Shown here one piece after another: positions 52,599-61,952 of a stretch of 64,000 bases of DNA. Every line of letters begins with the position of its first letter. Within the stretch, counting starts at the first letter, position 1. Below the pieces are notes generated by a model. That model was not told the DNA's origin. It worked only from the letters and a program-made list of their open reading frames with translations, and made no database searches. The position numbers and the translations under genes are program-made. Origin of the DNA: Prevotellaceae bacterium (GTDB taxonomy: Bacteria; Bacteroidota; Bacteroidia; Bacteroidales; Bacteroidaceae); assembly GCA_029219385.1 (NCBI GenBank), contig JAQXTH010000034.1, positions 1 through 64,000 on the forward strand, read 5' to 3'.

Positions 52599-53471
52599 TT
52601 AGGAACGGAAAATGCGATTGCGTGTCATCTTTAGATAGCGCGTCACAGAAATATAAGCGGCAATCCAAGTGAGACTCAATCCACACACAACAATCGCACC
52701 GGCAGTATATGCAATCACCTCAGTAGTGACAAGCGCAATGAGTTGTGGCTCATATTTCACCATATAATACACACCACCAAACACCACACACATCGCACAC
52801 ACCGCCGATATAACACCTATCAGCAAAGCCTTGCCAACAAACGGACGACGTATGAACGAATAACTTGCACCGACAAGTCTCATAGTTCGTATGGTAAGCC
52901 GACGAGCATAGACACTAAGTCGGATTGTATTGGTGATAAGCACAAACGACACTATGGTAAGCAACAATGCCACGATAAGCATCACAGTACTGATATGGCG
53001 TATATTTTTGTTGAGACTATCCATAAGATTTTGGGGCGCAGTGACATCAACAATCAATGAGTCGGCACGCAGAGGCGGCAAAATCTTGTCGAGCGAGTCG
53101 CTGATGGCATAGTCGGCCTTAAGCCTCATCTCAAAAGAAGCCGGCATAGGATTGTAACCCAAAAATTCAGTGGGATCCGTACCAAGAGCCTCAGATTGCT
53201 CCTTAAGTGCTTTTTCCTTTGAAATATAGTTAAGCGAGCGAGTGCAGGGCAAGGCCCTTAAGCGCGTTTGTATATCATAGGCCTGTCGTTGAGTAATATC
53301 CTCATCAAGCATAAGAGTTACAATAAAATTTTCTTTGAGACTGTTTGAGAACTCACGTGCGAATGTAACGAAAAAAACCACCATGCCAAGCAATATCAAC
53401 ATCAAGGATGTGCTGATACAGGCGGTAATCATATTCATGCTTGTTCCTTCGGATTTCTTTTGTTTTGACAT
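52599..53471 (-). CDS. ftsX: Cell division ABC-transporter-type protein FtsX
   Basis: A 290-residue membrane protein with a TM helix near residues 15-35, a periplasmic loop (about 40-165; LDEDITQRQAYDIQTRLRALPCTRSLNYISKEKALKEQ), and three C-terminal TM helices (STVMLIVALLLTIVSFVLITNTIRLSVYARR onward). Partner of the ATPase FtsE in regulating peptidoglycan hydrolysis at division. No ftsE is beside it, as I recall for many Bacteroidetes. First gene of the operon that continues through uppP and truB. Confidence 0.92.
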   Translation of the reverse strand: MSKQKKSEGTSMNMITACISTSLMLILLGMVVFFVTFAREFSNSLKENFIVTLMLDEDITQRQAYDIQTRLRALPCTRSLNYISKEKALKEQSEALGTDPTEFLGYNPMPASFEMRLKADYAISDSLDKILPPLRADSLIVDVTAPQNLMDSLNKNIRHISTVMLIVALLLTIVSFVLITNTIRLSVYARRLTIRTMRLVGASYSFIRRPFVGKALLIGVISAVCAMCVVFGGVYYMVKYEPQLIALVTTEVIAYTAGAIVVCGLSLTWIAAYISVTRYLKMTRNRIFRS

Positions 53472-53547
53472 AACGTTTAGAATGTGTTTTACGACTCATC
53501 TCCGAGATTATCAGACCATATATCCCGACAATAAGCCTAATGTTTTG

Positions 53548-53555
53548 CAAAATTA
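53548..53555 (-). promoter_or_regulatory. -7 box upstream of ftsX
   Basis: Minus-strand TAATTTTG, a perfect TAnnTTTG match, 76 bp upstream of the ftsX ATG. No good -33 was found at normal spacing. Confidence 0.4.
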
Positions 53556-53665
53556 CGGTTTATTATGCAATAGAACGAAAAAATACAAACTTTTTTCATT
53601 CTATTATGCCATTTCAAAAAAAACGGAGCTAAATCACGACAAAAGAGATCGCAACAGCCACAACT

Positions 53666-54991
53666 TTATCTGCCAACAATTTCTTCGCCAAACAATGTGG
53701 CACTCGTGGCATCGGTCACAACAATATCGACAAGTTCACCCGGGCGATGATTGTTGCGGTCAAACACAACCACTTTGTTTTGGGAAGTGCGCCCATAAAG
53801 TCGGTCGGCCGAACGCTTGCTACGACCCTCGACAAGTATTTGAAACGTCTTTCCTATGTCTGCCATATTTTGCGATCGGCTCAACTCATTTTGCAAAGCA
53901 ATCATCTCATTAAGGCGACGTATCTTAGTCTCCTCCGAAACATCATCTTTGAAATGGCGTGCTGCAAAAGTGCCGGGACGCTGACTGTATTTGAAGAGGA
54001 ACGAGGAATCAAAACGACACTCCTTCATAAGTTCAAGCGAAAGTTGATGATCTTCTTCCGTCTCTGAGCAATAACCACAAAACATATCGGTGGTCAGAGC
54101 ACAGTCAGGTACAATCTCCCTAATGGCAGCCACACGCTCCAAATACCACTCACGTGTATATTTTCTGTTCATGAGACTCAAAATGCGATTACTGCCACTC
54201 TGCACCGGCAAATGTATGTGATGGCAAACATTGGGCATTCGAGCAATAACCCTCAGAGTTTCATCACTCATGTCCTTTGGGTGAGATGTGGTAAAACGTA
54301 TCCTCATGTCGGGCACAGTTTCCGCCACTGTGGCCAACAAGGTCGGAAAATCAACAGTCTCTCCATCTTTGTGCCACATATACGAGTTGACATTCTGACC
54401 AAGTAAAGTCACCTCGCGATATTGCTTTTGTTGCAAATCTTTCACCTCATTGACAATGCTCTCGACATCACGGCTACGCTCCCTGCCACGAGTATACGGC
54501 ACAATACAATAATGGCAGAAATTATTACACCCACGTGTGATGCTCACAAAGCCTGAAATTCTGTTGCCTCCCAGACGATGTGGCATTACCTGAGCATAGG
54601 TCTCTGTAAGCGAAAGTTGTGTATCGCTCGATTTTTCACCCATTTCGGCCGCAGCCACAAGATGAGGCAACTTCATATACGAATCCGGGCCTGCCGTAAG
54701 GTCAACATGATGATGTTTTATAAGTTCATCCTTAGTACGCTCGGCCATACAGCCCAACACACCGATAATGAATTTACGCCCACCCCTACGCCGGGCATTG
54801 AGAGCCTCAAGTCGGTGAATGATTTTCTGCTCGGCATTGTCACGCACCGAGCAAGTGTTGAGAAACACAGCATCGGCTTCTTCCTCGCGTTCACATACCT
54901 CATAGCCTGCCATCTGCATTATGGCAGCCACAGTCTCACTATCGGCCACATTCATCTGGCAGCCATAGGTTTCGATATATAATTTTTTCAT
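53666..54991 (-). CDS. miaB: tRNA (N6-isopentenyl adenosine(37)-C2)-methylthiotransferase
   Basis: A 441-residue radical-SAM methylthiotransferase that converts i6A37 to ms2i6A37 in tRNA. Order: UPF0004 domain with cluster cysteines (IETYGCQMNVADSE, FLNTCSVRDNAEQK, GVLGCMAERTKDEL), radical SAM motif GCNNFCHYCIVPYTRGRERSR, then a C-terminal TRAM domain (about 375-440; FQILVEGRSKRS, PGELVDIVV). Divergent from the thioesterase gene. Confidence 0.96.
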   Translation of the reverse strand: MKKLYIETYGCQMNVADSETVAAIMQMAGYEVCEREEEADAVFLNTCSVRDNAEQKIIHRLEALNARRRGGRKFIIGVLGCMAERTKDELIKHHHVDLTAGPDSYMKLPHLVAAAEMGEKSSDTQLSLTETYAQVMPHRLGGNRISGFVSITRGCNNFCHYCIVPYTRGRERSRDVESIVNEVKDLQQKQYREVTLLGQNVNSYMWHKDGETVDFPTLLATVAETVPDMRIRFTTSHPKDMSDETLRVIARMPNVCHHIHLPVQSGSNRILSLMNRKYTREWYLERVAAIREIVPDCALTTDMFCGYCSETEEDHQLSLELMKECRFDSSFLFKYSQRPGTFAARHFKDDVSEETKIRRLNEMIALQNELSRSQNMADIGKTFQILVEGRSKRSADRLYGRTSQNKVVVFDRNNHRPGELVDIVVTDATSATLFGEEIVGR

Positions 54992-55030
54992 TATGACTTA
55001 CGAAACAGACAATTACACATAAATTTCGCG

Positions 55031-55038
55031 CAAAATTA
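55031..55038 (-). promoter_or_regulatory. -7 box upstream of miaB
   Basis: Minus-strand TAATTTTG, 39 bp upstream of the miaB ATG. The divergent thioesterase has a weaker TAACTTGC on the other strand, so this 100-bp gap probably serves both genes. Confidence 0.4.
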
Positions 55039-55091
55039 CACAAAAAGTCGTAACTTGCGCCCCGTTTTTTTATTAAACATCAGAAAAAATC

Positions 55092-55532
55092 ATGAAAAAA
55101 CAGAATCACGACAATCTACCCTCGCCAAATATTGACGAAATCAACGCCACGAGCCACGACACAATGGTAGAACAACTTGGAATAAGATATACCCTTGTGA
55201 GCAAAACACGGGTAGAGGCAACCATGCCGGTAGACAACCATACCTGCCAACCTTTCGGGCTTCTCCACGGTGGTGCCTCGCTCGCACTCGCTGAGACATT
55301 GGCCGGAGTAGGCACTATAATCGACATAAATGAAGACGAACGTGCAGTAGGCCAACAAGTCTGCGGAAACCACATTGCGGCAGCACAAAAAGGTGACCTT
55401 ATGAGAGCCGAAGCCATCTTAATACACCGGGGACGCACTAGTCGACTGTGGAATGTTGACATCTATTCAACCAACGAAAACAAACTTGTGTCGACAGCAA
55501 GAGTGCTTTATTGCATAATCAAGAAAAAATAA
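55092..55532 (+). CDS. Hotdog-fold acyl-CoA thioesterase (PaaI/MenI-like)
   Basis: The 146-residue protein has the hotdog core: LGIRYTLVSKTRVEATMPVDNHTCQPFGLLHGGASLALAETLA, where HGG with the following helix is the family active-site region, then GNHIAAAQKGDLMRAEAILIHRGRTSRLWNVDIYS. Homologues hydrolyse 1,4-dihydroxy-2-naphthoyl-CoA in menaquinone synthesis, or aromatic acyl-CoA. Menaquinone is the main quinone of Bacteroidales, so a MenI role is possible, but there are no men genes nearby to support it. Confidence 0.85.
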   Translation: MKKQNHDNLPSPNIDEINATSHDTMVEQLGIRYTLVSKTRVEATMPVDNHTCQPFGLLHGGASLALAETLAGVGTIIDINEDERAVGQQVCGNHIAAAQKGDLMRAEAILIHRGRTSRLWNVDIYSTNENKLVSTARVLYCIIKKK

Positions 55533-55608
55533 TTCTACTCCTACCTCATAGCGATTATTTATTATAATGACCTGTTTGTGCAAAAATTAAACTTACAGAC
55601 CTTTCTAT

Positions 55609-55640
55609 CTTGGGAATATAAATAGATTTCTGTAATTTTG
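55609..55640 (+). promoter_or_regulatory. Promoter of ychF
   Basis: CTTG at 55609-55612 and TAATTTTG at 55633-55640 with a 20-bp spacer fit the Bacteroidetes -33/-7 pattern. The expected start site is about 20 bp upstream of the chosen ATG at 55668 and lies beyond the ORF-track start at 55638, so the longer reading is unlikely. Confidence 0.6.
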
Positions 55641-55667
55641 CGCAAAATTAAAAAACAACATCTTACT

Positions 55668-56771
55668 ATGAGTTTACAATGCGGTATCGTAGGATTGCCC
55701 AATGTTGGCAAATCCACTCTTTTCAACTGTCTCAGCAATGCCAAAGCACAAGCTGCCAACTTTCCCTTTTGCACAATAGAACCCAATGTGGGCGTTATCA
55801 CTGTGCCTGACGAAAGGCTCACAAAACTTGCCGAACTCGTACACCCCGGACGCATTGTACCAACCACTGTTGAAATCGTTGACATAGCCGGACTTGTGAA
55901 AGGAGCAAGCAAGGGTGAAGGACTTGGCAACCAGTTTCTGGCCAACATTCGCGAAACTGATGCAATACTGCATGTATTAAGATGTTTCGACAATGACAAC
56001 GTTGTTCATGTTGACGGCAGCGTTGACCCTGTAAGAGACAAAGAAATCATTGACACCGAATTGCAGATAAAAGACCTTGAAACAATCGAAAACCGCATTA
56101 AGCGTGTAGAGAAAATTGCACAAGTCGGTGGCGACAAAAATGCAAAAATTGAATATGAGGTACTGTTGGCTTATAAAGACGCACTTAGTCGTGGCAAATC
56201 TGCACGCAGCGTTACTTTTGAAACAAAAGAACAACAGCAAGCAGCCAAAAACCTTTTCTTGCTTACAGCAAAGCCGGTGCTTTATGTATGCAACGTTGAC
56301 GAAGCCGGTGCTGCCACCGGCAACCATTATGTAGAAAAAGTAAAAGAAGCTGTTGCCGATGAACACGCTGATGTGATTATACTGGCAGCCAAAACCGAAG
56401 CAGACATCGCAGAACTTGAGACATACGAAGAAAGACAAATGTTTCTCGAAGATGCCGGACTTACGGAGTCGGGTTGCAACCGCCTTGTCAAGGCTGCCTA
56501 TGCTCTGCTCAACCTTGAAACTTTTATCACAGCCGGTGAGATGGAAGTAAAAGCATGGACCTATCGCAAAGGTTGGAAAGCACCTCAATGTGCCGGAGTG
56601 ATACACACTGACTTTGAAAAAGGTTTTATACGCGCAGAAGTGATAAAATACGAAGACTACATTAAATATGGTAGCGAAGCTGCAGTGCGCGAAGCCGGAA
56701 AACTCGGCATCGAAGGAAAAGAATATGTCGTTCAAGATGGCGATATAATGCACTTCCGCTTTAATGTCTGA
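55668..56771 (+). CDS. ychF: Redox-regulated ATPase YchF (OLA1 family)
   Basis: The ORF track starts at 55638. ATG 55668 (MSLQCGIVGLPNVGKSTLFN) matches the family start and gives 367 residues. The G1 loop is GLPNVGKST, followed by the conserved ANFPFCTIEPNVGV and VEIVDIAGLVKGASKGEGLGNQFL, a coiled middle and a C-terminal TGS domain (SEAAVREAGKLGIEGKEYVVQDGDIMHFRF). Obg-family ATPase that binds ribosomes. Start of the plus-strand string with lgt and mnmG. Confidence 0.96.
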   Translation: MSLQCGIVGLPNVGKSTLFNCLSNAKAQAANFPFCTIEPNVGVITVPDERLTKLAELVHPGRIVPTTVEIVDIAGLVKGASKGEGLGNQFLANIRETDAILHVLRCFDNDNVVHVDGSVDPVRDKEIIDTELQIKDLETIENRIKRVEKIAQVGGDKNAKIEYEVLLAYKDALSRGKSARSVTFETKEQQQAAKNLFLLTAKPVLYVCNVDEAGAATGNHYVEKVKEAVADEHADVIILAAKTEADIAELETYEERQMFLEDAGLTESGCNRLVKAAYALLNLETFITAGEMEVKAWTYRKGWKAPQCAGVIHTDFEKGFIRAEVIKYEDYIKYGSEAAVREAGKLGIEGKEYVVQDGDIMHFRFNV

Positions 56772-56813
56772 GAAACGAAAAACACACATTTCAACACATA
56801 ATACCCAACTCCC

Positions 56814-57653
56814 ATGACGCTCACAATTTTTTGGCAACCCGACCCTTTGGCTTTTTCACTGTTTGGATTAGACATAAGATGGTACTCCTTGTTTTGGTGT
56901 TTAGCCTTAGTGTCCGGTTATCTCATCATGGCACGCCTATATCGGCAGCAAGGCCTTGAAAAAGAAAAGTTTGAACCGCTGTTCATCTATATCTTTGTGG
57001 GCGTATTGGCCGGTGCACGTTTAGGGCACTGCTTGTTTTATGAGCCGACATATTATCTTAGCCATTTCATCGAAATGTTTCTGCCAATCAAGCAAGACCT
57101 TCTCGGCCAATGGCATTTGGTAGGTTACGAGGGGTTGGCAAGCCACGGAGGAGTGATTGGTATGATTGTGGCCATAATCCTTTATTCGCGCAAATATAAG
57201 ATAAACATCATAAGAGTGTTAGACAACATGGGCATCGTGGCTGCACTCCCCGCAGCTTTCATTCGCCTTGGAAATCTCTTCAACTCTGAGATCGTAGGCA
57301 ATCCTACAGATTTACCTTGGGGTTTTATTTTTGCCCATAATGGAGAGGATTTCCCACGCCACCCTTCCCAACTTTATGAAGCTCTTTGCTATTTAGCCAT
57401 TTTCGCTATTATTTTCACAATCCACCGCAAAAAATCCGAAAAAATCGGCAGTGGTTTCTACTTTGGCCTCTGCCTCACCCTCATCTTCACCACCCGCATA
57501 ATGATAGAGTTTTTAAAAGAAAGCCAGGTTGCCTTTGAAAACTCTATGCTACTCAACATGGGCCAATTGCTCAGCCTTCCTCTTGTTGCAATAGGCATCT
57601 ACTGCATGGCTGGAGGGAAATATTGCAAGAAACTAAGCGAAAAACAAAACTAA
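56814..57653 (+). CDS. lgt: Prolipoprotein diacylglyceryl transferase
   Basis: A 279-residue membrane enzyme that attaches diacylglycerol to the lipobox Cys of prelipoproteins. Motifs: ARLGHCLFYEPTYYLSH, YEGLASHGGVIGMIVAIIL, RLGNLFNSEIVGNPTDLPWGFIF and RHPSQLYEALCY. About seven TM helices. It would act on the lipoproteins predicted elsewhere in the window. Located 42 bp after ychF and 3 bp before mnmG. Confidence 0.96.
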   Translation: MTLTIFWQPDPLAFSLFGLDIRWYSLFWCLALVSGYLIMARLYRQQGLEKEKFEPLFIYIFVGVLAGARLGHCLFYEPTYYLSHFIEMFLPIKQDLLGQWHLVGYEGLASHGGVIGMIVAIILYSRKYKINIIRVLDNMGIVAALPAAFIRLGNLFNSEIVGNPTDLPWGFIFAHNGEDFPRHPSQLYEALCYLAIFAIIFTIHRKKSEKIGSGFYFGLCLTLIFTTRIMIEFLKESQVAFENSMLLNMGQLLSLPLVAIGIYCMAGGKYCKKLSEKQN

Positions 57654-57656
57654 AAT

Positions 57657-59528
57657 ATGCGTTTTAATTTTGATATTATAGTAGTCGGAGCCGGTCATGC
57701 AGGCTGCGAGGCATCACGCATAGCCGCCATCAAAGGCCACAACGTATGCCTTATCACAATGGACCTCGAGAAAATAGCACAAATGAGTTGTAACCCCGCC
57801 ATTGGCGGAATAGCAAAAGGACAAATAGTGCGCGAAATAGATGCCCTGGGAGGAATGACAGGACAAATCACCGATGCCACAGCTATACAATTTAGAATGT
57901 TAAATATGTCTAAGGGACCGGCCATGTGGAGTCCAAGAGCGCAATGCGACCGGTTTAAATTCAGCACCCTGTGGCGCAAAACACTTGAACAAACACCCAA
58001 TCTCACCCTGTGGCAAGACCAAGTAGAAGAACTTGTTGTCGAAAACCAAACTGCTGTCGGCGTCAACACGATATGGGGGCACCAATTCAGGGCAAAATAT
58101 GTGATAATAACGGCAGGAACTTTCCTCAATGGCCTCATGCACATAGGCCACAACAAACTAAGCGGAGGAAGGATATCCGAACCTGCCAGTCTGAAACTAT
58201 CCGAATCCATCGCAAAACATGGCGTTAGTGTTGGACGTATGAAGACCGGCACTCCTTTGCGCATCAACTCTGCCAGCGTAGATTTCAGCAAACTAACCCG
58301 ACAAGACGGAGATACAGACTTTCACCATTTCTCGTTTGTCGGCCCAACTCGACATTTACCACAAATTCCGTGTTGGATTTGCAATACAAACCAAAAGGCT
58401 CACGACATTCTTCGCGCATCTCTCAACGACTCCCCACTCTACAACGGGCAAATACAAAGCATCGGGCCACGCTATTGCCCAAGCATAGAAACAAAACTCC
58501 ACACCTTCCCGGACAAAGACCATCACCCTTTATTCTTGGAACCCGAGGGACTTGACACCAATCAAATGTATCTTAACGGTTTTTCTTCAAGCCTCCCCAC
58601 CGAAGTGCAACTTTCAGCACTTAAAGCCCTCGAAGGCTTTGAAAACGTAGAAATATATCGCTCCGGTTATGCCATAGAATACGATTTCTTTGATCCAACG
58701 GAACTAAACCATTCGTTAGAATCAAATATTATTAAAAACCTTTTCCTCGCCGGCCAGGTAAACGGAACCACCGGTTACGAAGAAGCAGCCGGACAAGGCC
58801 TTGTTGCCGGCATAAATGCAGCGTTGAAATGTGAAGATAAAGAACCTCTCGTAATGAAACGAGACGAAAGTTACATTGGTGTTTTAATCGACGATCTTGT
58901 CACCAAAGGCGTTGACGAACCCTACCGCATGTTTACCTCTCGCGCAGAATATCGCATCCTTTTAAGACAAGACAACGCAGACGCGCGCCTCACTCCTATC
59001 GCAAGAAGTTTAGGTCTCATCGATGAAAATCGTTACAGTTTATTCAAAGAAAAACAGAAAGCCATTGCACGCATTACAGACTATTGCGAGCAATACACTG
59101 TCAAACCGGGCGAACTCGACAACCTTCTTGCCTCTGTTGGCAGCAGCCCACTTTCCACGGCCACAAAACTCAACACGCTGATAAGTCGCCCCAATGTCAA
59201 AATAAGCACACTTGTAGACAGTCTGCCACACCTCAAAAAAATCTGCGAAAGCATCGAGACTTCACGCGAAGAAATCATTGAAACCGCAGAAATTGGCATC
59301 AAGTACAAAGGATATATTATTCGGGAACAACAAGAAGCCGCTAAAATGCACCGGCTTGAATCGATTCGCATTAAAAACGTATTCGACTATGAAAAAATAA
59401 CACAACTGTCAACAGAGGCCCGGCAAAAACTTTCTCGGCAAAACCCCGATACTCTCGGACAAGCATCTAGAATACCCGGCGTTAGCCCCAGCGACATAAA
59501 CGTGTTGCTGGTTCTAATGCATCGCTAA
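57657..59528 (+). CDS. mnmG: tRNA uridine-5-carboxymethylaminomethyl(34) synthesis enzyme MnmG
   Basis: A 623-residue FAD enzyme that works with MnmE to modify wobble U34 of tRNAs. The N-terminal Rossmann motif is VVGAGHAGCEASRIAA, followed by SCNPAIGGIAKGQIVREIDALGG, MSKGPAMWSPRAQCDR, GRMKTGTPLRI and GQVNGTTGYEEAAGQGLVAGINAA. The C-terminal helical part ends PGVSPSDINVLLVLMHR. mnmG is often origin-proximal, in line with the parS site 8 bp past its stop. Confidence 0.97.
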   Translation: MRFNFDIIVVGAGHAGCEASRIAAIKGHNVCLITMDLEKIAQMSCNPAIGGIAKGQIVREIDALGGMTGQITDATAIQFRMLNMSKGPAMWSPRAQCDRFKFSTLWRKTLEQTPNLTLWQDQVEELVVENQTAVGVNTIWGHQFRAKYVIITAGTFLNGLMHIGHNKLSGGRISEPASLKLSESIAKHGVSVGRMKTGTPLRINSASVDFSKLTRQDGDTDFHHFSFVGPTRHLPQIPCWICNTNQKAHDILRASLNDSPLYNGQIQSIGPRYCPSIETKLHTFPDKDHHPLFLEPEGLDTNQMYLNGFSSSLPTEVQLSALKALEGFENVEIYRSGYAIEYDFFDPTELNHSLESNIIKNLFLAGQVNGTTGYEEAAGQGLVAGINAALKCEDKEPLVMKRDESYIGVLIDDLVTKGVDEPYRMFTSRAEYRILLRQDNADARLTPIARSLGLIDENRYSLFKEKQKAIARITDYCEQYTVKPGELDNLLASVGSSPLSTATKLNTLISRPNVKISTLVDSLPHLKKICESIETSREEIIETAEIGIKYKGYIIREQQEAAKMHRLESIRIKNVFDYEKITQLSTEARQKLSRQNPDTLGQASRIPGVSPSDINVLLVLMHR

Positions 59529-59536
59529 GTTTGCAT

Positions 59537-59552
59537 TGTTTCACGTGAAACA
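59537..59552. other. Perfect parS centromere-like site
   Basis: TGTTTCACGTGAAACA is an exact 16-bp palindromic match to the parS consensus bound by ParB. It lies in the 58-bp gap between mnmG and uvrC. The ORF-track N-terminus MFHVKH of uvrC is simply this site translated from a TTG, which is why I put the uvrC start further down. Confidence 0.93.
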
Positions 59553-59586
59553 CAACTCTTCGATTTCCAAACACAACACTCTGAAA

Positions 59587-61437
59587 ATGACTTCTGAAGA
59601 AAAAAAGCGACTGCACGACAAACTAAAAAACATTATTGCCAACATGCCCGAAGGCCCCGGCAGTTATCAATACTATAACGATGTCGGGGAAATTATTTAT
59701 GTAGGCAAAGCAAAAAACCTTAAGCGACGTGTGGCGAGTTACTTTCTCAAAGAACAGAATCACAAAACGGCCATGCTCGTGTCGAAGATAAGGGATATTA
59801 AATATATCAACGTCGCAACAGAACACGATGCCCTTTTACTTGAAAACTCTCTCATCAAACGATTTCAGCCTCGCTATAATATCCTTCTAAAAGACGACAA
59901 GAGTTATCCTTATATCTGTGTAACACACGAAGACTATCCTCGCATTTTCAACACCTACAACAAAACACCTAAGGGAGGCGATTATTACGGGCCCTACAGC
60001 TACGCCCCCGCCATGTATAACCTGCTCGACCTTTTAAGAAGTATCTACAAAATAAGAAACTGCAAAACCATTTTACAAGAAAACAAAGTAAGAGAAAACA
60101 AATACAAAGTATGCCTCAGTTATCACATAAAAAAATGTAGTGGTTGTTGCATAGGAAAACTATCACGCGAAGATTATCAAAAAAACATTGCAGAATGTCG
60201 CCAAATACTCAAAGGCTACACCAAAGATGTAAAAGAACGCCTGAAACAAGAGATGATCTCACTCGCAGCCGAACAACGCTTTGAAGAAGCACAGCAACTT
60301 AAACAAAAATACGACCTGCTTAACCAATACCAAGCAAAAAGCGAAGTGGTAAGTAATACGATAGGGAATGTTGATGTGTTTAATCTCGTCTCTGACGAAA
60401 AAAAAGCAATGGTAAACTACCTGCACGTTGTAAACGGAGCAACAGTTACAGCCTACAACTTTGAAATTGAAAAGAAGCTCGACGAAAGCGACGAAGACAT
60501 TCTGCGCTTTGCGATTATAGAAATGAGCCGAAAGTTCAATATAATCTACAAGGAAGTTGTTACGCCTTTTGAACTTGAAATTCCTTTAGAGGGAATTAAA
60601 ATCACAGTGCCCCAAAAAGGAGATAAAAAAACTCTTCTCGACCTTTCACTAAGAAACGCCCGACAATATAAATTAGACAAACTAAAGCGCAACGAATACC
60701 TTAATCCCGAACAACGCCAAACACGCCTTATGAAAGAGTTGCAAGACGCTCTCCATCTTCCAAAACTACCTCTCACAATAGAGTTGTTTGACAATTCCAA
60801 TCTGCAAGGCACTGATGCTGTGGCCGGCTGCGTGGTCTTCAAACAAATGCGCCCTTCCAAAAAAGACTATCGCAAATACAACATAAAGAGCGTCGAAGGA
60901 GCAGACGACTATGCCTCAATGCAAGAAGTGGTGAGACGGCGTTACACCCGACTTATCGAAGAACAATCTCCCCTACCCGACCTTATAATCACAGATGGGG
61001 GCAAAGGTCAAATGGAATGCGTAAGAAAAGTTGTGGAAGACGAATTAAACCTTACTATTCCCATTGCCGGCCTCGCAAAAGATGACCGCCACCACACCAA
61101 CGAGCTTCTCTTTGGTTTTCCGCCAATTGTAATTGGTTTAAAACATAGTTCCGAACTCTTCAAAATCCTCACCCAAATGCAAGACGAGGTACACCGTTTC
61201 GCCATTAGTTTTCATAAAGCAAAGCGTGCCAAAAGACAAACGAAATCCCAACTTGATTTAATCCCCGGCATAGGCAAAACAACCAAAGAGCTGCTACTCA
61301 AGAAGTTCAAGTCGCTAAAACGCATTAAAGACGCTGATATTTATGAATTACAAAATCTGCTGGGCAACAAAAAAGGCGAGAAATTATGGCATTCGCTTCA
61401 CTCAACGCAACAACAAACATCTGATTATCAACCATAA
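59587..61437 (+). CDS. uvrC: Excinuclease ABC subunit C
   Basis: The ORF track starts at a TTG at 59536 that overlaps parS. ATG 59587 (MTSEEKKRLHDKLKNIIANMPEGPGSYQYY) gives 616 residues and a family-like start. Order: GIY-YIG nuclease (about 15-95; GSYQYYNDVGEIIYVGKAKNLKRRV), UVR/coiled-coil (about 205-240; AEQRFEEAQQLKQKYDLL), RNase H-like endonuclease (about 370-540; IELFDNSNLQGTDAVAG, DLIITDGGKGQME), HhH repeats (about 555-600; DLIPGIGKTTKELLLKKF). It makes the two incisions in nucleotide excision repair. Followed by dtd 17 bp later. Confidence 0.96.
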   Translation: MTSEEKKRLHDKLKNIIANMPEGPGSYQYYNDVGEIIYVGKAKNLKRRVASYFLKEQNHKTAMLVSKIRDIKYINVATEHDALLLENSLIKRFQPRYNILLKDDKSYPYICVTHEDYPRIFNTYNKTPKGGDYYGPYSYAPAMYNLLDLLRSIYKIRNCKTILQENKVRENKYKVCLSYHIKKCSGCCIGKLSREDYQKNIAECRQILKGYTKDVKERLKQEMISLAAEQRFEEAQQLKQKYDLLNQYQAKSEVVSNTIGNVDVFNLVSDEKKAMVNYLHVVNGATVTAYNFEIEKKLDESDEDILRFAIIEMSRKFNIIYKEVVTPFELEIPLEGIKITVPQKGDKKTLLDLSLRNARQYKLDKLKRNEYLNPEQRQTRLMKELQDALHLPKLPLTIELFDNSNLQGTDAVAGCVVFKQMRPSKKDYRKYNIKSVEGADDYASMQEVVRRRYTRLIEEQSPLPDLIITDGGKGQMECVRKVVEDELNLTIPIAGLAKDDRHHTNELLFGFPPIVIGLKHSSELFKILTQMQDEVHRFAISFHKAKRAKRQTKSQLDLIPGIGKTTKELLLKKFKSLKRIKDADIYELQNLLGNKKGEKLWHSLHSTQQQTSDYQP

Positions 61438-61454
61438 AACATACTAAATCAAAA

Positions 61455-61907
61455 ATGAGAGTTGTAATACAACGTGTAGCCGAAGCCTCGGTCACCATAA
61501 ACAATCAAACAAAGTCTGAAATAGGCCACGGTTTGCTCATACTATTAGGTATAGAAGAGAAAGACAGTAGGGAAGATATTGAATGGCTCGTGAAGAAAAT
61601 CGTTGCCCTGCGCATTTTTGACGACGAAAAAGGAGTGATGAACAAGTCTGTAATAGACACAAACGGAGACATCATTGTTGTAAGCCAATTCACCCTAATG
61701 GCTTCATACAAAAAAGGCAACCGCCCCTCGTACATCAAAGCCGCTAAACATGAGATCTCCATACCTCTCTACGAAGAATTTTGCAAATCCCTCTCTCTTG
61801 CATTGGGCAAAGAAGTGGGCACAGGCGAGTTTGGAGCCGACATGAAAGTAAAACTGCTTAACGACGGTCCTGTTACAATCTGCATGGACACTCACAATAA
61901 GGAATAA
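61455..61907 (+). CDS. dtd: D-aminoacyl-tRNA deacylase
   Basis: A 150-residue enzyme that removes D-amino acids from mischarged tRNAs. Motifs: MRVVIQRVAEASVTINNQ at the start, the VSQFTLMASYKKGNRPSYIKAA active-site segment, and GEFGADMKVKLLNDGPVTICMDT at the end, with a Gly-Pro pair. Cytoplasmic. Confidence 0.97.
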   Translation: MRVVIQRVAEASVTINNQTKSEIGHGLLILLGIEEKDSREDIEWLVKKIVALRIFDDEKGVMNKSVIDTNGDIIVVSQFTLMASYKKGNRPSYIKAAKHEISIPLYEEFCKSLSLALGKEVGTGEFGADMKVKLLNDGPVTICMDTHNKE

Positions 61908-61936
61908 TCTCTTATGCGCATTTGAAATAAAAACTT

Positions 61937-61944
61937 TAATTTTG
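61937..61944 (+). promoter_or_regulatory. -7 box immediately before the MazG-like gene
   Basis: TAATTTTG lies only 8 bp before the ATG at 61953. If used, the mRNA would have almost no leader. No -33 at normal spacing (TTTG at 61921 is only 12 bp up). Confidence 0.35.
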
Positions 61945-61952
61945 CACCCTAA

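Noticed and set aside
59536-59586. uvrC N-terminus MFHVKHNSSISKHNTLK
   Set aside because: It starts at TTG and its first six codons are the parS palindrome. The ATG at 59587 gives the normal UvrC start.
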